In this document: piece after piece, positions 57,753 to 64,000 of the stretch
Layout: each line of letters starts with the position of its first letter
How positions within the stretch are numbered: the stretch's first letter is position 1
NCBI GenBank assembly: GCA_046309355.1
Contig: JBKCPL010000023.1
Coordinates: 1 to 64,000, forward strand
Length of the DNA: 64,000 nucleotides
DNA from: CAYSBE01 sp046309355
GTDB lineage: Bacteria > Bacteroidota > Bacteroidia > UKL13-3
Direction of reading: 5' to 3'
Translations under genes and position numbers: made by a program
The notes under the pieces: generated by a model
The model's input: the letters and a program-made list of their open reading frames with translations, nothing else
What the model was told of the DNA's origin: nothing
The model's database searches: none

Positions 57753-58811
57753 ATGTTGCAGCACGAATTATATATGCAGCGTTGCCTGGATCTTGCACAA
57801 AACGGTGCCGGTTATGTTTCGCCAAATCCGCTCGTAGGATGCGTTATCACACACGGTGATAAAATTATAGGCGAAGGCTGGCACCGTAAGTTTGGCGAAG
57901 CGCATGCCGAAGTTAATGCCATACGCAGCGTTGAAAATAAGGCGTTGCTGAAAACGAGTACGCTGTATGTCAATCTTGAACCGTGCAGCCATCATGGCAA
58001 AACTCCACCTTGTGCAGAGTTAATAGTAGAAAGCGGCATACCTCGAGTAGTTATGGGTATGAAAGACCCCTACCATGAAGTGGCAGGAACAGGAATAGCC
58101 CGTCTGCAAAAGGCCGGAATAGACGTTACGGTAGGTGTACTGGAAGAACAGTGCCACTGGCTGAACAGAAGATTTATTCATTTTGTAACCCAAAAAAAAC
58201 CTTATGTTTTTTTGAAATGGGCACAAACTCAGGATGGATTTATTGCGCCTGATGCATCCAAACTTACACAGCAGCAGTTTGAAGAGAAAAGACATATTAC
58301 AGGATTTATTGTACAAAAACTGGTTCATCGCTGGCGCACAGAAGAAGATGCCATACTGGTAGGTACACGTACTGCTATTACAGATAATCCCGCGCTGAAT
58401 ACACGTGCATGGAATGGGCGTAATCCTGTACGCATTACGATGGATAAAAATTTACGTATACCGCTCACGGCTAAATTGTATGATGGCTCACAGCCTACAG
58501 TCGTGTTCACCGATAAAAAAACGCCTATTGCTGCTAATGCTTTAGTTACTTACAGAATAATAGACTTCAGTAAAAATATCTGGCCACAAATACTGACCGA
58601 TTTATACGAACAAGGCATTCAATCCTTAATTGTAGAAGGCGGACTTCATACCTTGCAGTCAATTATTAACAGCCATTGCTGGAACGAAATACAGCGTTTT
58701 ACCACTCCTGCCACATTGCTTGAAGGTATTGCGGCACCTGCATTTCATGGTCGGCTGGTCAGTGAATCAAGCATCGATAAAAGTACATTAACCGTATACA
58801 TTAACGCATGA
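57753..58811 (+). CDS. ribD: Bifunctional riboflavin biosynthesis deaminase/reductase RibD
   Basis: RibD deaminates and then reduces the pyrimidine intermediate of riboflavin synthesis. The 352-residue protein has the zinc deaminase motifs GEAHAEVNAIRSV and LEPCSHHGKTPPCAELI in the first 145 residues, and the reductase domain (FLKWAQTQDGFIAPD, SLIVEGGLHTLQSII) after. Other rib genes are not adjacent. The last 4 nt overlap the transporter gene. Confidence 0.96.
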   Translation: MLQHELYMQRCLDLAQNGAGYVSPNPLVGCVITHGDKIIGEGWHRKFGEAHAEVNAIRSVENKALLKTSTLYVNLEPCSHHGKTPPCAELIVESGIPRVVMGMKDPYHEVAGTGIARLQKAGIDVTVGVLEEQCHWLNRRFIHFVTQKKPYVFLKWAQTQDGFIAPDASKLTQQQFEEKRHITGFIVQKLVHRWRTEEDAILVGTRTAITDNPALNTRAWNGRNPVRITMDKNLRIPLTAKLYDGSQPTVVFTDKKTPIAANALVTYRIIDFSKNIWPQILTDLYEQGIQSLIVEGGLHTLQSIINSHCWNEIQRFTTPATLLEGIAAPAFHGRLVSESSIDKSTLTVYINA

Positions 58812-59671
58812 TATACCTACTGCTTAGTATTGTATTTTCGGTCATTACCGTTTCGTTTTTCAAATTGTTTGAAAAATACGGTGTACATACTTTTTCAGCT
58901 ATCGTACTAAATTACATCAGCTGTGTGATACTGGGCAATATCAGCGGTGAGTACGCTGTATCGCTTAGTCCTTTTTATAACGAACCCTGGTTTTTAGATA
59001 CACTTGTACTGGGTGCACTATTCATCAGCATATTTATGTCCATTGGCCTTACCGCTCAAAAGCTGGGCGTATCGGTGAGTATGCTGGCTGCCAAACTATC
59101 GGTTGTTGTACCTGTATGTGTTGCGTTTTTTTTGTACGATGAAACAATTACCCCGCTAAAACTAACCGGTATTTTATTGTCGATGGTTGCCGTTTATCTA
59201 ATAAGCAAAAAAGAGGACGTACTGCATGTTCATCCACTTTATATTTTATTGCCTGTAGCTGTTTTTGCGGGAAGCGGAATGATAGATACTTTATTGAAAC
59301 ACGTAGAGAAAACGTATATACCTCCGGCCAATGCTACGTCCATCGTCACCACAGTTTTTCTGATGGCGTCCGTATGGGGTAGTGCAGCATGGTTGGTCAT
59401 GAAAATTGCCGGAAAATCCTTACCGTTATCAAAAAAGGAAGTTGTGTGGGGACTAGCGCTGGGTTTGCCCAACTATTTTTCTATGTACTTTTTAGTTCGC
59501 ACATTAAGTTACTTCAGCGAAGCCAGCCGAATTTTTCCAATCAACAATATTGGTATAGCAGCTTCTACAACATTAGTAGGCGTACTGATATTTCATGAAA
59601 AAATCAGCAGGCTTAATCTGGCCGGTATTATATTAGCCGTAATAGCCATCGTGCTCATTTCATTTACCTGA
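58808..59671 (+). CDS. EamA/DMT family transporter
   Basis: The 287-residue protein has about ten TM helices in two halves with the drug/metabolite transporter pattern (LGVSVSMLAAKLSVVVPVCV near the middle, STTLVGVLIFHEKISRLNLA near the C terminus). The substrate is unknown; co-translation with ribD could suggest a flavin or precursor, but this is weak inference. Its stop overlaps the next start (TGATG). Confidence 0.88.
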   Translation: MIYLLLSIVFSVITVSFFKLFEKYGVHTFSAIVLNYISCVILGNISGEYAVSLSPFYNEPWFLDTLVLGALFISIFMSIGLTAQKLGVSVSMLAAKLSVVVPVCVAFFLYDETITPLKLTGILLSMVAVYLISKKEDVLHVHPLYILLPVAVFAGSGMIDTLLKHVEKTYIPPANATSIVTTVFLMASVWGSAAWLVMKIAGKSLPLSKKEVVWGLALGLPNYFSMYFLVRTLSYFSEASRIFPINNIGIAASTTLVGVLIFHEKISRLNLAGIILAVIAIVLISFT

Positions 59672-60285
59672 TGCTATTCGAAGATTCATATCGCACCATT
59701 AAAACACAAGGCTACGGGGAGTATAAGGAAAGAGGCAGTCGCTTTATTGCTTATACGTTTCATGTGCATGATGAAGAACAGTGTAAAGAAATTATACAAC
59801 AGATAAAGAAAGAACATCCGCAGGCAGCTCACCATTGCTATGCATATGTGCTTGGTATAGCTGGCGAATTAAAGCGGTTTAATGACGACCGTGAACCGGC
59901 TAATACCGCAGGAAGACCCATCCTGCGAGCTATCACCGCTCAGCAATTGACACGAACTCTGGTAGTAGTGGTACGCTATTTCGGTGGAAAACTGCTAGGC
60001 ATACACGGACTAATTGAAGCCTATGAGGGAGCTGCAATTACTGCCCTTCAAAACAGCGAAACCGAAGAAGTTATAATACAGGAACAGCTTGAACTAACCG
60101 CCTCATACGAACACGAAAACGATCTATTCAGGCTTATCAAGCACTACAACCTTCAGGTACTTTCACATCACCATGGCGATACGGTAACCATACGCGTAGC
60201 TGTTCGCAAGTCTGATGCAGACGAATTTTTGAAGGCTGTGAAGCTGAATTATCATCTATCTGTGAAATTTTTGACCGAAGATTGA
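59671..60285 (+). CDS. YigZ/IMPACT family protein
   Basis: The 204-residue protein has the UPF0029 signature DDREPANTAGRPILRAI and VVVVRYFGGKLLGIHGLIEA, with a C-terminal ferredoxin-like DUF1949 domain. Eukaryotic IMPACT binds GCN1; the bacterial role is uncertain. It is the last gene in the ribD operon. Confidence 0.92.
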   Translation: MLFEDSYRTIKTQGYGEYKERGSRFIAYTFHVHDEEQCKEIIQQIKKEHPQAAHHCYAYVLGIAGELKRFNDDREPANTAGRPILRAITAQQLTRTLVVVVRYFGGKLLGIHGLIEAYEGAAITALQNSETEEVIIQEQLELTASYEHENDLFRLIKHYNLQVLSHHHGDTVTIRVAVRKSDADEFLKAVKLNYHLSVKFLTED

Positions 60286-60310
60286 TACACATTTTACACG
60301 TGCTAATCAA

Positions 60311-60318
60311 TATCTTTG
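60311..60318 (+). promoter_or_regulatory. -7 promoter element of the secreted peptidase gene
   Basis: TATCTTTG is an exact match to TAnnTTTG, 4 nt before the ATG at 60323 (next ATG 60329). Confidence 0.5.
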
Positions 60319-60322
60319 CTCC

Positions 60323-62077
60323 ATGAAAATGTATAAAATATTTGTAGGAATATGTGCATTGTACATGCCAATTATGGTTTGGGCACAAAACACTACAACT
60401 TTACACCAACTTCAGCAGTCCATTGCATGGATTGAAAATCAGCCCGCACAGGTTATACAGCTGCAAGTACAAAATGAATCAAACAAATCTATCACAGATC
60501 TAAATACGTATATCCCATACCTGAGCAGTGAGGATTTAAACCTAGTACACGAGCGCAACGGAAAAACAGGGAAGTACACACAATACGTACAGCTGCACAA
60601 AGGACTTCCGATATGGGGAACAAGTGTACGAATTCATGAATTGAAAAATGGGCAACTGCGCATTCAGCATGTTACGTTAAATACATCGTCAAGCAATAGT
60701 GATGTATTAAATGAACGTGCTACCCACTGGCTACTCACCGGAAATAAGCTTGAACAAATTCGAGTAGAAACAACAGGCGGCATACAAACCATCAGTACAG
60801 CTATTGGCGAATTAATTTTTCAACGAGATTTACGCAGGTATCTGCATCAGGATGACACAATGGTTACCGGAAAAGTATTTGCACCCGATCCGCTGACGCG
60901 TGCTGGCGTTATTTACGGACAGGATGGCACATGGAAACACTTTAATGATAGTGACTACGCCTTGCTCAATGATCAGCGAATTGATGTAACGTTTCCGGCC
61001 ACACTCGTAGGCGACTCATTTGAGTTGCGGAACGCGTATGGTAGAATTGTAGATTTTTCACAGCCGTTCACCTCTAACCGCAGAGAGAAGAATCCTGTAT
61101 TTAACTACACCCGCAAACAGCAGGCATTTAAAGATGTGATGGCGCTGTATCATGTTTACCATACGCAAATGTACTTGCAATCGCTGCAGTACGATGTGGT
61201 TCAGTATCCAATTCGCATAGATGCGGGAGCCTCTTTTGGTGACCAGTCCTTTTTTACATTCGACCCCGACACATCGCTTAATTTTGGTTTAGGTGGCGTG
61301 CCCGATGCCGAAGATGCCGATGTCATAGTTCACGAATACACACATGCTGTATCGTGGGATATAAACCCCACACCAAATATGAGCACCGAACGAAGGGCTA
61401 TTGAAGAAGCCATGTGCGATGTACTCGCAGCTGTACAATCAAAGCAGTATACACCCTTTAACTGGCGTAGGCTTTTTAACTTTGACGCACCCAATCCTGT
61501 AGCTCCCGGAAATATTCCCTTTTGGAACGGGCGTAACGGACAATCGGCAAAGACCTACGATGAGAAGTTGAATGACCCTTACCGCGATAGTGAAATATGG
61601 ACTTCGTGTATGCTGGATATGAGTGAGTATTTTGGCAGCGACACGTTGGTAGATATGATGCTGGCATCCATTGAACTGATGACATCTACCACAACCATGC
61701 CCGAAGCCTGCGAGTTGATGCTGATAGCCGATAGTCTTTTATACAACGGTGAAAACCGACTAATGATGGGCTATTTTTTCAATGAGCGCAGATTTGGTAA
61801 TTTCCCCATGTCGGTGCGCAACACCACTGCTCCAAAAAATTACAGGCTGCTGAATACCGCTGCGTTTGCAATCGGACAAGGTCCAATAAATATTGAAATG
61901 ACGAACGCAGCTGCCTTCGATGTGGTGTTAACCGATATGACCGGAAAAACCCGTTTACATTTACGTCAGCATTTTCTTTCAGCAGAAATAAAACCGGATG
62001 AATTGCCGGCCGGTATATACATACTTACCATTACACAGAACGGACAAAGCCGGTCAGAAAAAATTGTACGTTATTGA
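60323..62077 (+). CDS. Secreted M4/M36-like zinc metallopeptidase with type IX sorting domain
   Basis: The 584-residue protein has a signal peptide (to about residue 22), an FTP propeptide-like region (YVQLHKGLPIWGTSVRIHEL) and a gluzincin core. The zinc motif is HEYTH (His337, Glu338, His341) and the third ligand is Glu362 in AIEEAMCD, 21 residues on and followed by Asp366, as in thermolysin. DSEIWTSCMLDM recalls the fungalysin group. The last 65 or so residues (VVLTDMTGKTRLHLRQHF, LPAGIYILTITQNGQSRSEK) form a type IX secretion (T9SS) sorting domain, so the enzyme should be exported to the cell surface or medium. Confidence 0.88.
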   Translation: MKMYKIFVGICALYMPIMVWAQNTTTLHQLQQSIAWIENQPAQVIQLQVQNESNKSITDLNTYIPYLSSEDLNLVHERNGKTGKYTQYVQLHKGLPIWGTSVRIHELKNGQLRIQHVTLNTSSSNSDVLNERATHWLLTGNKLEQIRVETTGGIQTISTAIGELIFQRDLRRYLHQDDTMVTGKVFAPDPLTRAGVIYGQDGTWKHFNDSDYALLNDQRIDVTFPATLVGDSFELRNAYGRIVDFSQPFTSNRREKNPVFNYTRKQQAFKDVMALYHVYHTQMYLQSLQYDVVQYPIRIDAGASFGDQSFFTFDPDTSLNFGLGGVPDAEDADVIVHEYTHAVSWDINPTPNMSTERRAIEEAMCDVLAAVQSKQYTPFNWRRLFNFDAPNPVAPGNIPFWNGRNGQSAKTYDEKLNDPYRDSEIWTSCMLDMSEYFGSDTLVDMMLASIELMTSTTTMPEACELMLIADSLLYNGENRLMMGYFFNERRFGNFPMSVRNTTAPKNYRLLNTAAFAIGQGPINIEMTNAAAFDVVLTDMTGKTRLHLRQHFLSAEIKPDELPAGIYILTITQNGQSRSEKIVRY

Positions 62078-62096
62078 CCTTTACTGATTATGCGAT

Positions 62097-62792
62097 ATGA
62101 ATATAACTGATAAAATTGCCGTTGTAACAGGTGTAAGCAAAGGCATTGGATACAGTACAGCCAAACACTTGCTTGAACTGGGTGCAACCGTTTACGGCCT
62201 GGGTCGCCATGTTCCTTCGAACCTGAATGACCTAAAATTTATCCCTTGCGATGTGAGGAATCAGGCAGAGGTAAATGCTGCCTTTGATCAGATATCTCGA
62301 GAGCAACCACGGGTTGATATTCTGATAAATAATGCAGGATTAGGTTACTTTGGCTTGATGGAACAGATGCCTGTTGAACAATGGCACGAAATGTTTGACA
62401 CCAACATTCACGGCATGTACTACTGCATCAGGCAGGTTTTGCCGCGTATGAAAGAACAGCAGTTTGGCCACATAATTAATATTGCATCAACAGCAGCACT
62501 GGAAGGCATGCCACAGGTTTCGGCATACTGTGCAACCAAATGGGCGGTTAAGGGATTAAGCGAATCATTGTTCAGAGAAGTGCGTGACTTTCGTATAAAA
62601 GTAACGTGTATTTATCCGGGATCAACCAAAACTGATTTTTTCCGAAACAGCCCGGGAATACAACCGCACGATTATATGCTGATGCCTGAAGATGTAGCGT
62701 TAACCATTGTTCAGGCGATACAAATGCCCGACAATTTTCATACTGTAAACCTGGAAATAAGGCCGCTTCAACCTAGAGGACCAAAAGAATAA
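62097..62792 (+). CDS. Short-chain dehydrogenase/reductase (SDR)
   Basis: The 231-residue classical SDR has the cofactor motif VTGVSKGIGYSTAKHLLELG, the NNAG motif, catalytic Ser in INIASTAALEGMPQ and the YxxxK motif in VSAYCATKWAVKG. Substrate and cofactor preference are unknown. It follows the peptidase gene by 19 nt without an obvious promoter. Confidence 0.92.
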   Translation: MNITDKIAVVTGVSKGIGYSTAKHLLELGATVYGLGRHVPSNLNDLKFIPCDVRNQAEVNAAFDQISREQPRVDILINNAGLGYFGLMEQMPVEQWHEMFDTNIHGMYYCIRQVLPRMKEQQFGHIINIASTAALEGMPQVSAYCATKWAVKGLSESLFREVRDFRIKVTCIYPGSTKTDFFRNSPGIQPHDYMLMPEDVALTIVQAIQMPDNFHTVNLEIRPLQPRGPKE

Positions 62793-62991
62793 TTATCTTA
62801 TCAAAACTATTTTTCCTGATTGAGTAAATGCTTGACGGTTTTAACAATTAAATGTATTAGCCTCCTCTTTTATACTATGTACAAACATTTATCTAACAAT
62901 AAATAACTACTCTTTAGAGGGCAAGAAGATCTACTCACTAATTTTAGCAGAAAACCTTTCAGGAACAGTGTATCGATTTTTTAACTAGAAC
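62793..62991. other. AT-rich intergenic region between convergent genes
   Basis: About 200 nt between the SDR gene and the convergent transglutaminase-like gene. I see no ORF of note, no clear terminator hairpin with a T run and no promoter. Confidence 0.5.
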
Positions 62992-64000
62992 CTACCAGTC
63001 AATCAAGTTGGCCACCTGCGTAGACAAGCTATTTTGACCAATGGCAAATCCTTTCATGGTAGGTTCGCACACTATGTATTTTTCATCGTTGAACTGAACA
63101 TTGCCGTTCATATTTGTACTCCAACGCTGTATGGCTACATTAATATGTTGCGCATCTTTGTAATACAAGGCTACTGATTTTAGTCCAAGTACCTCGCGAA
63201 TCATCGATGCAAACAACATGGCTTTATCTTCGCAATCTGAAAAACGATTGACCAAGGTTTCTTCCGGAAATGAGAATTTTTCGACACCGTACACGTCTTC
63301 ATCTTTACGGTAATCGAACGATTGCTGCGTAAATTTTAAAATAAAATCCACCGCTACTTCAGTTCGCATATCGTATACCGCACGCTTCAACTCCTTTATT
63401 AAGGACTGGCGAACGCTTTCAGAAACTCCGTAATTCAGGTACACTGTATTGATAGAAATAGTGGGCAATTCGCGGTAATACGATGTAAGCGATACATTGA
63501 TGCGTGCGCTGAAGTAATACATGAAGCCGTCATACTCAAAAGGTATAATCTGTTTATGGGTTTTTGCACCGAAAGCAGGTGGCGTAAGCATATTCATTAC
63601 CAACGGCAGTGCATGCGTATGTTCAGGAATAGATAAGGCCTCTTCTGCTGATGTGTTTTTTTTCTGATCAAAACTTAAATCATAGTACAATTTATTGCCC
63701 CGTTGTATAAACAGGCAATTGTCAATTAAAAAATTGGTACGCGCATAAACGGTTATTTGTCCGTTGCTGAAACCGGCCATTAAATCTATCTGATGTTTGT
63801 GCAGCAGTGCCAGCAAAAGCAATTGCTTAAATCCTTCCGGTGCATGGGAAAACACCTGTGCATTTACTTTTTTTATCAACATAAGCAATGCTACATCATC
63901 CATCGCATACTGCTTTTTTAGTTGAATAAGCCGGTTGTATAAACTGTCCGTTTCTTTTAATTGCATCAGATGCAGTAAACTGCTTTTGGCCGACTCTACT
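62992..64000 (-). CDS. Transglutaminase-like domain protein (5' end beyond window)
   Basis: The visible part (over 330 residues) has a C-terminal transglutaminase-like core: catalytic Cys in NRFSDCEDKAMLFASMIREV, His in YKDAQHINVAI and an acidic partner in CEPTMKG. The frame is open past the ATG at 63966 (upstream codons read VESAKSSLLHL without stop) up to the window edge, so the gene probably starts outside. Its function is unknown; such proteins act as peptidases or cross-linkers. Confidence 0.8.
   Translation of the reverse strand, partial: VESAKSSLLHLMQLKETDSLYNRLIQLKKQYAMDDVALLMLIKKVNAQVFSHAPEGFKQLLLLALLHKHQIDLMAGFSNGQITVYARTNFLIDNCLFIQRGNKLYYDLSFDQKKNTSAEEALSIPEHTHALPLVMNMLTPPAFGAKTHKQIIPFEYDGFMYYFSARINVSLTSYYRELPTISINTVYLNYGVSESVRQSLIKELKRAVYDMRTEVAVDFILKFTQQSFDYRKDEDVYGVEKFSFPEETLVNRFSDCEDKAMLFASMIREVLGLKSVALYYKDAQHINVAIQRWSTNMNGNVQFNDEKYIVCEPTMKGFAIGQNSLSTQVANLIDW

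Noticed and set aside
1..64000. Mobile elements, CRISPR arrays, prophage or defence islands
   Set aside because: No transposase, integrase, repeat-spacer pattern, cas or restriction gene is visible; gene order is that of a core chromosomal region.

Overview
The window is chromosomal DNA of a member of the Bacteroidota, probably Chitinophagia/Sphingobacteriia-like (class is inference). The evidence is: promoters of the Bacteroidota type (TAnnTTTG at -7, often TTG or TTTG about 19-20 nt upstream); almost no Shine-Dalgarno sequences; a carboxy-terminal type IX secretion sorting domain on a secreted peptidase; an exosortase operon; a TonB receptor with an amino-terminal carboxypeptidase-like domain; and the str-S10-spc-alpha ribosomal cluster without tuf after fusA. 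The sequence is gene dense and AT-rich. I see no insertion sequence, prophage, CRISPR array, rRNA or integrase.

Layout. 1-3543: tRNA-Asp (minus), accA, queG and an exported protein of unknown function. 3544-20949: a 31-gene translation cluster from rpsL to rplQ, driven by two near-identical tandem promoters, with probable internal promoters before rpsH and infA, closed by a strong intrinsic terminator. It includes two genes too short for usual ORF cut-offs, rpmD (L30) and rpmJ (L36). 20954-26160: a DUF3109 protein, a periplasmic thioredoxin-like protein, a LolC/E-type permease, a NamZ/DUF1343 hydrolase, a CcmB-like permease and fmt. 26228-29147: a compact exosortase operon encoding a 60-residue sorting substrate, the exosortase, a small membrane protein and an HTTM-family membrane protein. 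29175-34131: ribosomal protein S1, an EVE-domain protein, pyrR-pyrB and trpS.

34181-37285 is a heavy-metal (probably copper) module: a Cys/His-rich envelope protein, a TonB receptor and a secreted HMA metallochaperone. 37427-44951 holds a deoxynucleoside kinase, a GNAT acetyltransferase, a PhoR/PhoB-like two-component pair, a TlpA-like lipoprotein, gatB, purC and phoH. 45045-56780 holds a SAM hydroxide adenosyltransferase family gene with two overlapping partners, an MscS channel, recG, a WG-repeat protein, an OmpA-family protein, an M16 peptidase and miaE. 56842-64000 holds prmC, ribD, an EamA transporter, a YigZ/IMPACT protein, a type IX secreted metallopeptidase, an SDR enzyme and a transglutaminase-like gene cut by the window edge.

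The most interesting system is the exosortase operon. Its only visible substrate would leave a peptide of about 20 residues after signal peptidase and exosortase processing. A terminator hairpin sits between substrate and enzyme genes and ends directly at the exosortase start codon. A second theme is transcription start architecture. Several genes (EVE protein, metal protein, recG, WG-repeat protein, M4-like peptidase, ribD) have a -7 element only 4-6 nt before the start codon, predicting leaderless mRNAs. Two ribosomal protein genes (rplF, rpsA) carry clear Shine-Dalgarno sequences in an organism that otherwise lacks them. All names come from reading the protein sequences without database searches.
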